Positions 10,467 through 21,400 of a stretch of DNA of 64,000 nucleotides are shown piece after piece. Source of the DNA: Massilia sp. H-1 (lineage in GTDB: Bacteria; Pseudomonadota; Gammaproteobacteria; Burkholderiales; Burkholderiaceae_D). The stretch spans positions 1,612,001-1,676,000 of the forward strand of contig CP087969.1 of assembly GCA_024703915.1 (NCBI GenBank), given 5' to 3'. Under the pieces are notes generated by a model. That model did no database searches. It saw nothing but the letters and a program-made list of their open reading frames with translations, and was not told where the DNA came from. Each line of letters opens with the position of its first letter. The first letter of the stretch is position 1. The position numbers and the translations under genes were made by a program.

Positions 10467-11637
10467 TTAGCGCAGCTTCAGTGTGGACAGTCCGACCAGG
10501 ACCAGCATCATCGTGATGATCCAGAAACGCACAACGACCTGCGTCTCTTTCCAGCCTTTTTGTTCGAAGTGGTGGTGCAGGGGCGCCATCAGGAACACGC
10601 GCTTGCCGACCCCGGTCCGCTTCTTGGTGATCTTGAAGACCGACACCTGGATGATCACCGACAGCGTCTCGGCCACGAAAATGCCGCCCATGATGAACAG
10701 GACGATTTCCTGGCGCACGATGACGGCGATGGTGCCGAGCGCGCCGCCCAGCGCCAGCGCGCCGACGTCGCCCATGAACATTTGCGCGGGGTGCGCGTTA
10801 TACCAGAGGAAGGCCAGCCCTGCCCCGGCCATCGCGCCGCAGAAGATCAGCAGTTCATGCGGCGCCCGGGATGTGGGGAATGAACAGGTACTTCGAATAG
10901 GTCGCGCTGCCGGTCAGGTAGGCGAACAGGCCGAGCGCCGAGCCGACCATCACGGTCGGCATGATGGCCAGGCCATCGAGACCGTCGGTGAAGTTGACGG
11001 CATTGCTGGAGCCGACGATCACGCAGTAAGTCAGCGCGATGAAGCCCCACACGCCGAGCGGATAGCTGATGGTTTTCACGAACGGCACGATCAAGTCGGC
11101 CTTGGGCGGCAGGTCCATCGCGAAGCCCGACTGGACCCAGGCGTAGAACAGGTCCCACACCTTGGCCGGGGTCGGGGCCGACACCGAGAACGCCAGGTAC
11201 AGCGAAGCGGCGATGCCGATCAGCGACATCCAGAAGTATTTTTCGCGCGAGCGCATGCCTTCCGGGTCCTGGTACACCACCTTGCGGTAGTCGTCGGCCC
11301 AGCCGATGGCGCCGAAGCCGAGCGTGACCACCAGCACCGGCCAGATCAGGCGGTTCGACAGGTCGCACCACAGCAGCGTGGAAATGGCGATCGACAGCAA
11401 AATCAAGACGCCGCCCATGGTCGGGGTGCCGTGTTTTTTGAGGTGGGTTTGCGGACCGTCCTGGCGCACGGCCTGGCCGACCTTGAGCGCGGTCAGCTTG
11501 CGGATCACCGCAGGACCGGCGAACAGGCCGATCAGCACCGCCGTGATGGTGGCGAACACCGCACGGAAGGTGATGAAGTTAAATACACGCAGGAACCCGA
11601 GGTCCTGCTGGAAAAATTGTGCAAGCCAGAGCAGCAT
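10467..11637 (-). CDS. mraY: Phospho-N-acetylmuramoyl-pentapeptide-transferase MraY
   Basis: Integral membrane transferase that makes lipid I from UDP-MurNAc-pentapeptide and undecaprenyl phosphate. About ten membrane segments; hallmark motifs are [11 protein letters not shown], the Asp pair in [21 protein letters not shown] and the C-terminal MAPLHHHFE. 389 residues, normal. A single lesion at 10857-10863 (Pro-Gly-Ala-Gly-Glu-Leu-Leu, ATG inserted into the expected GCCGGC) splits it. Starts one base past the murF stop. Confidence 0.96.
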
Positions 11638-11638
11638 G

Positions 11639-13035
11639 TCAGTGAGCTTCCTTGGGAGTGTTTTGTGATCCGAGCAGGTGCTGGACTACCCGTTCCATCT
11701 TCATGAAACGCGAGCCCTTCACCAGCACAGTTGCGTCAGAATTGCTGCCCAGTCGCTGGTCCAGTGCTGCCAATAAGTCGTCAAACTGTTCGTAATGTGT
11801 TGCGTTCGGCCCCGCCATATGGCGTGCCAGTTCGCCCGTGACCAGCACCTCGGTAATGCCGCGGCTGGCCGCGTAGGCGGCGATCTCTTCGTGGAACTCG
11901 CGTCCCTGGGTGCCCACTTCGCCCATGTCGCCCAGCACCAGGATGCGCGGCGCATTCGCCTGCACCAGCACGTCGATGGCGGCGCGCACCGAATCCGGAT
12001 TGGCGTTGTAGGTGTCGTCGATCACGGTGGCGCCGCACACGGCGGTCTTGCGCTGCAGGCGGCCGCTGACGGGCGCGAACGATTCCAGGCCGCGCTCGAT
12101 GTCCACGTCGGCGATGCTTAAGGGCAACGGTGCAGGCAATCGCGGCCAGCGCGTTGCGCACGTTGTGCAGGTAGGCGGCGGCGGCCAGGCGCACCGGGAA
12201 CTGGCGCGCGTCCTTGCCGTCTTCGCGCACCACGACCAGCAGTTCGCTGCCGAAGTCGCGCACGTCGTGGGTGCAGGTGACGGTGCAGGCGGCGTCCAGC
12301 CCGAAGGTGATGCAGCGGCGCGCGCGGCCAGGCCCTGCCACAGCGGCGTGTACAGGTCGTCGCCCGGGAACACGGCCACGCCATGCCGTTGGCTAAGGGC
12401 GGCCAGCACGGCGCCGTTTTCCAGCGCCACCGCTTCCACGGTGTGCATGAATTCCTGGTGCTCGCGCTGGGCATTGTTGACCATCGCGATGCCGGGTGCG
12501 GCGATGGCGGCCAGGCGGGCGATCTCGCCCGGGTGGTTCATGCCCATCTCGATCACGGCCGATTTGTGCGAAGCTTCCAGGCGCATCAGCGTGAGCGGCA
12601 CGCCGATCTCGTTATTGAGGTTGCCGCGCGTGGCCAGGCGCGCGTCTTCACCGTGCGCGGCGGCCAGGATGGCGGCGATCATTTCCTTGACCGTCGTCTT
12701 GCCGTTGCTGCCGGTGACGCCGATGACGGGAATGGCAAACTGCATGCGCCAGCTGTTGGCGATCTGCCCCAAGGCGGTCAAGGTATTCGGGACCACCAGC
12801 GCCTAAGCAGCACAAAGCCGGCCGGCAGCTGTTCGGCCACCACCGCCACCGCGCCCTTGGCGGCGACCTGCCCGAGGAAGTCGTGCGCATCGAAGGTGTC
12901 GCCGCGCAGCGCCACGAACAGCGCGCCCCGCAGCCAGCTGCTGCGGCTGTCGGTCGAGACGCTGTCGAAGGCGGCATCCGCCGTCATGGTGGCGCCGGTC
13001 ACGGCCTGGGCCAGTTGTGCGAGTGTGCCGCGCAT
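11639..13035 (-). CDS. murF: UDP-MurNAc-tripeptide--D-Ala-D-Ala ligase MurF
   Basis: Adds the D-Ala-D-Ala made by Ddl to complete the pentapeptide precursor. The ATG at 13035 shares a base with the murE stop (TGATG). Substrate-binding N-domain includes VSTDSR and [17 protein letters not shown]; the ATP loop is [14 protein letters not shown]; the central domain has [12 protein letters not shown]; the C-domain has [16 protein letters not shown] and VLGDMGEVG. About 460 residues. Frame breaks at 12801-12808 (GCCTAAGC for GCCGGC, Leu-Pro-Ala-Leu), about 12393, about 12325 and 12115-12122. Confidence 0.96.
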
Positions 13036-14570
13036 CAGTTCGTCCTCATCATGGTCGCGCGCGGCCAGCCAGCCAGCTGGGCGTGGTCGGCGTCGGAAAA
13101 CGGCATCTTGCGGCCCTTGATTTCCTGGTACGGTTCATGGCCCTTACCGGCCAGCAGGATCACGTCGGCCTTGCTTAGCCTGGCGCACTGCGTGCAGGAT
13201 GGCCGTGGCGCGGTCTTCGATCGCCTGGAACACGGAATCGGTGCGCGCGGCATCCATGCTTAGGCCACGATCTGGGCGATGATCGCGCCCGGCTCTTCGC
13301 TGCGCGGATTGTCGCTCGTGACCAGCACGTGGCTGGCGATCTGGGAAATGGCGCCCATCTGCGGGCGCTTGCCCGGATCGCGGTCGCCGCCGCAGCCGAA
13401 CACGCACCACAGGGCGCCGCCCCGCTCCTGCGCCACCAGGCGCAGCGTGGCCAGGGTTTTTTCCAGCGCGTCCGGGGTGTGCGCGTAGTCGATCACGACC
13501 ATCGGCGCATCCTGGCCGCCGACCTGCTGCATGCGGCCCGGGGCCGGCGTGAGCGCTTCGATCGCGTCGAGCGCGCTGCGCAGCACCACGCCCTTGGCCA
13601 GCAAGGCGCCCAGCACCGCCAGCGCATTGCTGATATTGAATTGACCGACCAGCTGGGTGCGCACGGCGGCGGCGCCGTAAGGCGACTCGAGCTGGAAGTC
13701 GGTGCCCGCATGGCGGCTCTTGAGCTGGGCGGCGCGCAGGATGGCCACGCCGTCGATGTCCGGCTGGGTAGCGGCATCGTGCAGCGTGTAGCCGATCAGG
13801 GGCAGCGCGTGCCGAAGCGGGCTTTGAGATGGTGGACCAGGCGCACACCTGCCGGGTCGTCGAGATTGAGCACTGCCGTTTTTAATCCTGGCCACTCGAA
13901 CAGCGTGATTTTCGCTGCCTCGTAGCTTTCCATATTGCCGTGGTAATCGAGATGGTCGCGCGTGAGGTTGGTAAACAGCGCGACATCGAAATGCATGCCC
14001 GAGGTACGTCCCTGTTCGAGCCCGATCGAGCTTACCTCAATTGCCAATGCGGTGGCGCCCGCTACGCGCACTTGGTCCAGCTTGTGCGCCAGCAGCACCG
14101 CGTCCGGCGTGGTGTAGCCGGTGACGTCGAACACGGGCTCGTCGCGGCCCTTGAACAGGCCCACGCCCAGCGTGCCGATCACGGCCGCCGTCTCGCCCAG
14201 GCGGGCAAACGCCTGGCCCAGCCAGACCGCGCACGAGGTCTTGCCATTGGTGCCAGTTACGCCGACGGTAAACATGGCGGCGTCCGGCATGCTTAAAGCC
14301 ACCGCATGCGCGATCGGACCGGCGTTCTTTTTCAGGTCTTGCACGGCCAGGTGCGGCAGCGTCCAGGCGGGATTCCAGTCATGTCGCTTCCTCGTAGACG
14401 ACGGCGGCGGCGCCTTGCGCGATGGCTTTTTCGATGTAGGCGCGGCCGTCGCCCGCTTCGCCCGGATAGGCGAAGAACACGTCATCGGCGGCGATGCGGC
14501 GCGAATCGGAAGCGAGCTTGCCAGTGGCTGCGGTGGCGGCAATCCAGGCGCGGATCATGTCGATGTCCAT
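13035..14570 (-). CDS. murE: UDP-MurNAc-L-Ala-D-Glu--2,6-diaminopimelate ligase MurE
   Basis: Adds meso-diaminopimelate, the third residue of the stem peptide. ATG at 14570 overlaps the ftsI stop (TAATG). The protein has [17 protein letters not shown] in the N-domain, ATP loop [29 protein letters not shown], and the mDAP-specificity motif DNPR (in [12 protein letters not shown]), which argues for diaminopimelate rather than lysine. About 510 residues. Lesions near 14385, 13809, 13258 (GCTTAGGC) and 13175. Confidence 0.96.
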
Positions 14571-16354
14571 TACATCACCTCCGATCCGTCATCGTCGGCC
14601 ACGACGATATGGGTGACGGCCGAATCGGGCGGCACGTTCAGGGCGCGCAGCGCGTTCGAGGCGACCGCCGCAAACGTCGGCGCGGCCACCTGCCCGCCGA
14701 AGTGTTCGCGCGTGGTCGGCTCGTCGATCATGACGGCAATGATGAAGCGCGGGTCCGACATCGGCACCATGCCGACAAAGGAACCGATGTACTTGCGCGG
14801 CATCGCGTACTTGCCGTTTTCGACCTTGTAGGCGGTGCCGGTCTTGCCGCCCACGCGGTAGCGCATGATCTGGGCCTGCTTGGCCGTGCCGTGGGCGCCG
14901 GTGACGACGCTCTCGAGCATCTCGCGCATGTCGCGCGCGGTTTGCGGCTTGATGACCTGCTGGCCGACCGGCGGCTCGTTCACTTTTGGAACGACAAGGG
15001 GATGATGTCGCCGTTACGGGCAAACACCATGTAGGCGCGCGCCAGCTGCAGCAGCGACACCGAAATGCCGTTCCCGTAGCTCATGGTGGCCTGCTCGACC
15101 GGACGCCAGGATTTGTACGGCCGCACGCGGCCCGCGACGGCGCCCGGGAAACCGAATTTCGGCTGGGTCCCGAAGCCCACTTCCGTGAACATTTCCCACA
15201 TCGCCTGCGGCGGCATGCCGAGCGCGATCTTGGAGGTGCCGATATTGGACGACATCTCGATGATCTCGGCCACGCTGATCACGCCGTGCGGCTTGGTGTC
15301 GGAAATGGGCGCGCCATTGATCACGAAGCGGCCCGGGCCGGTATCGATCTGGGTGCGCGGCGAGACGCGGCCGGTATCCATGGCCAGCGCCACCGTGAAC
15401 GGTTTCAGGGTCGAGCCCGGCTCGAAGGTATCGGTCACGACCCGGTTGCGCAGCTGGTCGCCGGTCAGCTTCTTGCGGTTGTTCGGGTCGTAGGTCGGCC
15501 AGTTGGCCAGCGCCAGCACTTCGCCGGTTTTCACGTCCAGCACCACGGCGGCGCCCGCCTTGGCCTTGAATTTTTCGACCGCGGCCTTGACCTGCGAATA
15601 GGCGATGTACTGGATCTTGCTGTCGACCGACAGCGTCAGGTCGCGGCCGTCGTGCGGCGACTTGGACATGCCGACGTCTTCGACAATGGCGCCGCGGCCA
15701 TCCTTGATCACGCGCTTGCTGCCGGTGGCGCCGACCAGGGTCTTTTGCTGGGCCAGCTCCATGCTTTCCTGGCCCGCGTCCTCGACGTTGGTGAAGCCCA
15801 CCAGGTGGGTCATCACTTCGCCCTGCGGGTAGAAGCGCTTGTATTCCTTGCGCGTGTCCAGGCCGACGATCTTGAGCGCGTCGATCTTGGCGATCACGTC
15901 CATCTCGACCTGGCGTTTCAGGTACACGAACTTGCTGTCGGAATCGAGCTTCTTGCGCAGGTCCAGCTCGCTCATCTCGAGCAGGGCGGCCAGCTTGCGC
16001 AGCTTCTCAGGCGGGGTCTTGGACAGCAAGTCTTCGGGAATCGCCCAGACCGCCTTGACCGGCAGCGACGAGGCCAGCACCTGGCCGTTGCGGTCGGTGA
16101 TCTTGCCGCGCGTGGCAGGCAGTTCGATCGTGCGCTGATAACGGTCCTTGCCTTTTTCGACCAGGAAGTCGTTCGACACGCCCTGCACCCACATGGCGCG
16201 CGCCCAGCGCGGCGAAGGCGGTAAACAGCACGAACAGCACGACGCGCGAACGCCAGGTGGGCAGGCTCACCGCCAGCACCGGGCTTTTCGAGAACGACAC
16301 GCCCTTGGAGGCTGCCACCCGCGATCCGTTCACGCCACTACCGCCGCGCTTCAT
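14570..16354 (-). CDS. ftsI: Septal peptidoglycan transpeptidase FtsI (PBP3)
   Basis: Class B penicillin-binding protein that cross-links septal murein together with FtsW. After the ATG at 16354 comes a short basic cytoplasmic tail and one membrane anchor (SRVVLFVLFTAFAALGA). All three active-site motifs are present: SxxK as STLK (in EPGSTLKPF), SxN as SSN (in MSSNIGTSK) and KTG (in GGKTGTAYK). About 590 residues. Two breaks only: near 16200 just after the anchor (probable Ala-Gly-Arg region) and near 14983-14990. Start overlaps the ftsL stop by four bases. Confidence 0.96.
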
Positions 16355-16623
16355 TTTGCACCTTCCGTCAAATACTGCGTCCGCGCCGCCGTCAGCGGCG
16401 ACATGTTCAATTCGGTGCGCGCGATCTGCTCGATGCGCGCATTCTTGCCCAGCGTCGACTGGTCCAGCTTGAGCTGGTCATAATCGATGTCGAGCTGATG
16501 GGCCTGCTGTTCCAGCTTGCCCTGTTCTATAAACAACTGGCGCGCCTGATAGCGCGCGTTCACCACCGACAGGCCGCAGGCGACCAGCAGGGCCGCCAGC
16601 ACGATGTTGATCTTGCCGCTCAC
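16351..16623 (-). CDS. ftsL: Cell division protein FtsL
   Basis: Small bitopic protein of the FtsQLB complex. It has 90 residues, one membrane segment at the N-terminus ([17 protein letters not shown]) and a following periplasmic coiled coil rich in Gln and Leu (about residues 25-60), ending in [11 protein letters not shown], a region typical of betaproteobacterial FtsL. Intact. The start overlaps the rsmH stop and the stop overlaps the ftsI start, both by ATGA, so the three genes are probably translationally coupled. Confidence 0.93.
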   Translation of the reverse strand: MSGKINIVLAALLVACGLSVVNARYQARQLFIEQGKLEQQAHQLDIDYDQLKLDQSTLGKNARIEQIARTELNMSPLTAARTQYLTEGAK

Positions 16624-17578
16624 GCCGCCCTCCCCAGCCGCTCGGCCACCCGCATCACGGCCGAACGGGCGCGCGGGTTGGCGGCGACTTCGGCCTCAGG
16701 CGGCTTGATCTTGGCGACCAGCTTCATCAGCGGCTGCGGCAGATCGACCGCCTTGATCGGCAGGCGGCGGTCCGGCTGGGCGACTTTCACCTTGCTGGCC
16801 AGGAACTGCTTGACCATGCGGTCTTCCAGCGAATGGAAGCTGATGATGGCCACCCGGGCGCCGGGCGCAGCATGGCGTAGGCTTCGCCTAAGCCTGCTTC
16901 CAGGTCCTCAAGCTCTTTATTGATGAAAATCCGGATAGCCTGAAAGGTACGGGTGGCCGGGTCCTTCCCCTTCTCCCGGGTTTTGACCGCGTTTGCCACG
17001 ATACCGGCAAGCTGTCGTGTGCCTGAAATTGGCTGGACTGCCCTGCCAGCAACAATCGCCTTTGCAATCTGAAAAGCAAACCGTTCTTCCCCATAATCGC
17101 GTATCACCTTTTCCAATTGTTGTTCTGGCACCGTGGCCAGCCACTCGGCGGCCGATACGCCGCGCGTGGTGTCCATCCGCATGTCGAGCGGGCCGTCATT
17201 GCGGAAACTGGAAGCCGCGCGGCATCATCGTCGACCTGCGGCGAGGAAATGCCCAGGTCGAGCAAGATGCCGTCGACCTGGGGCACCCCACGCTCGCCCA
17301 GGGCGCTGCGCATGGTGGCAAAACTGTCGTGCACGATTTCGAAACGCGGATCGGTGATCTGTTCTGCCGTGGCGATCGCCTGCAAATCCTTGTCGAAGGC
17401 GATCAGGCGCCCCTTGGGACCGAGCTTGGACAGGATCAGGCGGCTGTGGCCGCCGCGGCCGAAGGTGCCGTCGATGTAGATACCGTTGGCGCGCTCGCCC
17501 TCGAGGCTGAGCGCGGCCACCGCTTTCATCGAGCAGCACCGTCCGATGCTGGAACTCAGGCACCGCCACTGTCGTCAT
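16620..17578 (-). CDS. rsmH: 16S rRNA (cytosine1402-N4)-methyltransferase RsmH
   Basis: SAM-dependent methyltransferase (MraW) acting on C1402 of 16S rRNA. From the ATG at 17578 it shows [11 protein letters not shown], the SAM motif [26 protein letters not shown] and, near the C-terminus, the signature [17 protein letters not shown]. About 318 residues. Lesions near 17528 (one extra A), 17220 (before Asp-Gly-Pro-Leu-Asp), 16890 and 16863. Second gene of the dcw operon; 7 bases after mraZ. Confidence 0.95.
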
Positions 17579-17585
17579 GGGCGCC

Positions 17586-18016
17586 TCAGAAGGAGAAATT
17601 GGAAAGGACATCGGGCATGCCATGGATGACGGCTTGCTGCTCGTCTTCGGCCAGCTTGGCGGCGTCCCAGATTTCGAAGTGGCTACCCATTCCCAGCAGC
17701 ATCACGTCGCGGGTCAGGCCGACGGCATTGCGCAATTCAGGGGAAATCAGGATACGGCTAGAGCCGAATCGAGCTCGACATCGCAAGCGTTGCCGAGGAA
17801 AATGCGCTGCCAGGCCCGGGCCGACATGGGCCAGGCGGCAATTTGTTCGCGGTGCGCTTCCCAGACCGGACGCGGGAAGAACAGCAGGCATCCGTGCGGA
17901 TGGCGGGTCAGCGTGAGGCGTCCTTCGCACTGGACTGCGAGTGCGTCACGATGCTTGGCGGGTATCGACATCCTGCCTTTTGCATCGAGGTTAATTGCGG
18001 AAGCGCCTTGAAACAC
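17586..18016 (-). CDS. mraZ: Transcriptional regulator MraZ
   Basis: AbrB-like DNA-binding protein that represses the dcw operon. I choose the GTG at 18016 because [23 protein letters not shown] aligns with the first residues of MraZ and no ATG fits. Two MraZ domains, each with a DAKGR/ELRN-type element, give about 143 residues, the usual length. One break near 17757-17761 (Ser-Ser-Arg-Ile-Leu) joins the two halves. The MraZ box described at 18081-18115 lies 65 bp upstream, consistent with autoregulation. Confidence 0.93.
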
Positions 18017-18080
18017 GTTGTACCTGGTCTGAGAGTTGGGATGAATTGCGGTGTTTTGGCGCCAGGAGACTCGAAAATCT

Positions 18081-18115
18081 CCCACAAAACTACACTTTTT
18101 CACACTGTCGCCCAC
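18081..18115 (-). promoter_or_regulatory. MraZ box: four 10-bp-spaced GTGNN repeats
   Basis: Reading the minus strand there are four direct repeats exactly ten bases apart: GTGGG, GTGTG, GTGTA, GTGGG, each followed by five less conserved bases. Known MraZ operators are runs of TGGG-like repeats at 10-bp spacing just upstream of mraZ, matching this arrangement and distance (65 bp from the GTG start). The outer repeats are perfect, the inner two degenerate. Confidence 0.8.
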
Positions 18116-18363
18116 TTTAGATGAAGCAATTCCCTCGGTCAAGCGGTTTCAAACGTGCGGAATGTGAAATTTGCCAATGAAGTCAAGGACTTAGCGCACA
18201 TCGTTGAAGCGACCTCAAGCGAAAATACGCCGATAATCAGGCACTTATCAAAGACATTGAATGTGCAACCTCATCTGTACACATGTGTTTTAACGCTTCA
18301 ACAAAAATTAAAAAAAATGCATCCAGTTGAATTTATGCAACGCAGTTAGTTTCTTGTAGAAAA
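18116..18363. other. Intergenic region without recognised gene
   Basis: Between the MraZ box and the RTX terminator. It is clearly richer in A and T than the neighbouring genes. The short reading frames in it have no recognisable family or ribosome binding site. It probably carries the distal part of the dcw promoter region. Confidence 0.5.
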
Positions 18364-18397
18364 GACAAAAGGCGGACATGCCTGCGCATGCCCGCCT
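18364..18397 (-). terminator. Terminator after the RTX gene
   Basis: Hairpin with arms GGCGGaCATGC and GCATGcCCGCC (18371-18395) flanked by A and T runs on both sides. It lies 23 bp after the RTX stop, so it serves that minus-strand gene, though the symmetric flanks would let it work both ways. Confidence 0.75.
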
Positions 18398-18419
18398 TTT
18401 TGGCGATGTGAGTACTCGC

Positions 18420-21400
18420 TTAGTATTGCAGGGTGATGCCCTCGTGCAAGGTCGACGCGGCTTGCGGGGTACCGACGATCACCAGCGCGGCCAGCATGTC
18501 CGCTTCCAGCAAGGCGCCGCCGGTCGCATAGTGGTAAGCCAGATCGCCGCCGATGGCCGTCGTGTTGCTGCCGCCGGTGCTGAACTGGGCCAGCGAGATC
18601 GGCCATGTTCCAGGTCGTCAGGGCCGGGTCGGCCGCCCGCAAGGCATCGTAGCGCGCCACCAGGGCGCCGAAGTTGAACTGCTCGATCTTGTTATCGTGG
18701 ATGCCAGGCGCCGAACCGGGCTGGTAATCGGTCCCGCCCTCGGTCACCACCTGCAGCGTGGACACGCTGCGCCCGCCGCTGGAGTACCAGCCCTTGAAGG
18801 CGAGCTGTTCATGCGGCGCCCAGGTTCAGGATCAGGTCGCCCTTAAGCACGGGTCAGGGCCAGGTCGGCGTACAGGATGCCGTGGCCGAGCGAGACCGCA
18901 TTGTCGGCGCCGGAGGTGACCGCCACCGCATCCTGGCCGTCGCCGCGGTTGAAGGCGATGATGTCGGCGCCGTTGCCGAGCGTGAGCGTATCGATCCCGC
19001 TGCCGCCGATGAACAGGTCGGCGCCATTGCCGCCGCTGAGCTTGTCGTCATGCTTACACCGCCATCGAACACATTGCCCTGCAGCGAAGAATCGCTGAGG
19101 TTATCGTTGCCGCCCGCACCTTGCAAGATGTCGTAGCCGTCGGCGCCGTTGAGGGCATTGATCCCGCTGTTACCCTGGATTAGGTTCTTGAGCGAATTGC
19201 CGGTGCTTAAGCATTCGAATTGCTGCCGGTCAGCGTCAGGATTTCCTGGTTGTTGCCCAGGGTGCGCCCCACCGCCGACAGGATCCGGTCCATGCCCTCG
19301 CCTGCCGCTTCGTTGACGACGTCGCTGCCGTTGTCGAGCACATAGGTATCGTTCTTAAGCGCCGCCACTCATGGTGTCGGCCCCGGTGCCGCCGTCGAGC
19401 AGGTTGGCGCCGCTGTTGCCGACCAGCAGATTTGACAGATTGTTGCCGGTCGCGTTGATGGCGGCAGTGCCGCTCAGCGTGAGGCGTTCGACGTTGGCCG
19501 CCAGGGTGTGGCTGACGCTGGCATACACGAGATCGTTGCCTTCGGAGCCCAGTTCGATCACCGTATCATGCTAGCCTGGTCGACGTAATAGATGTCGTCG
19601 CCGCTGCCGCCGACCATGCGGTCGGCGCCGAAGCCGCTCGTTGAGCGTGTCGTTGCCGCCGAAGCCATTGAGCGTGTCATTGCCCGATTTGCCGCTCAGG
19701 ATGTCGGCACTGGCGCTGCCGTTGAGCGTCATGGCAGGCGCCGTGGCGACCGTGAGCTTGAAGGTATCGGTCACGCTCAGGCCGCCGTCATCGGTCCAGG
19801 TCACGTTCACCGCGTACTGGCCGACGTCGCCGTAGGACGGGGTGCCCTTGAAGGTGCGCGCATTGCTGTCAAAGCTGAGCCAGGCTTAAGCAGATTGCTC
19901 GCGCTCATGCTGCCGCCGTCGAACTGGTCGGGATCGGCGAAGGTGCCAAGTTAGCACCGCGAACTGCAGGAAAGTGCCATCGGCTACCTGCAGGTCCGGG
20001 ATCGGCATGGCCACCACCGGCGCCTGGTTGCCGTCGCGCACTTCCAGACTGGAAGCGGATTCGGCCGAGGCGCCCATGGTATCGATCGCCTTGATCACCA
20101 GGCTCATCTGGTCGGAATCGCTAAAGCCGGGCTTGCCGGAAATGGTGCCGGTGAGCGGATCGAACTGCAGCCAGGCTTAAGCAAGGGCTTGCCGAACTCG
20201 TTGCGCAGCTCGTAGCGCAGCGTGTCGCCAGGGTCCGTGTCGATGAAGGCGTCCGGCGGCAACTGGAACAGGAAGTCCTTGCCTTCATTGGCCACCATGT
20301 TCTGGCACCGGCGCCCCGGGCAAGGGCGCGTGGTTGCTCAGCTCACGGTAGGTGTAGCTGGTGCCGTCGGCAAAGGCGAAGGTATTGATCAGCGAAGTCT
20401 GCCCATCCTGCTGCAGGAAGTTGTCGACCCGGATATCGCCGCTGCCGTAGTGGATGTTGAGCGTATTGCCGTTGACCCAGAGGTGGAGGTCGGTCTTGGC
20501 GATCCCCTCGCCGAAGCGGATCGTGTCGCCGCCCGTCAGACCCCATGGCGCATAGCCGATCACGTCGTAGCCGTCGCCCGCGTTGAACACGTAGGTGTCG
20601 CTGCCCTGGTCGTGCGCGGAAATGAAGTCGCCCCCCTTGCCGCCGACGATGGTGTCGCTGCCCATGCCGCCGTCGAGGAAATCGTTGCCGTCGCCACCGA
20701 GCAGGGTGTCGTTGCCGCCATTGCCCTTGAGGTTGTCGTCCCCGCCCTGGCCGTCGAGCACATCGTCGCGCTCGCTGCCCTGGATGTCGTTGAAGCCGTC
20801 GTCGCCCAGCATCGAGCGGCGATCCAGTTCCGCGTTATTCCAGGTGCTGCCGTCGGCAAAGCGCACCGCCACGACCAGGTCGGCCGTGCCCTGGAGCTGG
20901 AAATCGTGCACGACGATCTGGTCGGCGCCATGGTTGTAGCTCAATTCGAGGGCGGTGCCGTAACCGTTGTTGACGTAACGCACCGTCACGTCGGCTTGGC
21001 TGCAATGCTAGGCGTCGAAGGCGATCGTTTGCGCCTGCTGGCCGTCGTGGGTCCAGGCCTAAGCACGACGATATCGTGCCCGTCGCCGTTGGCGAAGCGA
21101 TAGGTGTTGGCGCCGGGACCGCCGTCCAGGATGTCATTGCCCTGGCCGCCGCGCAGCACGTCGTCGCCTTCGTCGCCGCGCAGGAAATCGTTGCCTGCGC
21201 CACCGTCGATGTGGTCGTTGCCCATGCGGCCTTCGAGGATGTCATCGCCGCCGCGGCCGTCGATCCAGTCGTCGCCCTGCGAACCGTAAATCTGATTGCG
21301 CTCGTCGTCACCGGTGTAAGCCTGGCGCAGCAGCTGGGCCTCGTCCCACACGGTGCCGTCGGCAAAACGCAGATCGGCGAAAGTGCGCTGCACCGGCGTG

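Noticed and set aside
897..18016. Reading the dcw cluster as a set of pseudogenes
   Set aside because: Nearly every one of these essential genes carries frame breaks, yet all catalytic motifs and start/stop overlaps remain. A living cell could not lose all of them, and the lesions share one hexamer. Consensus error is far more likely.
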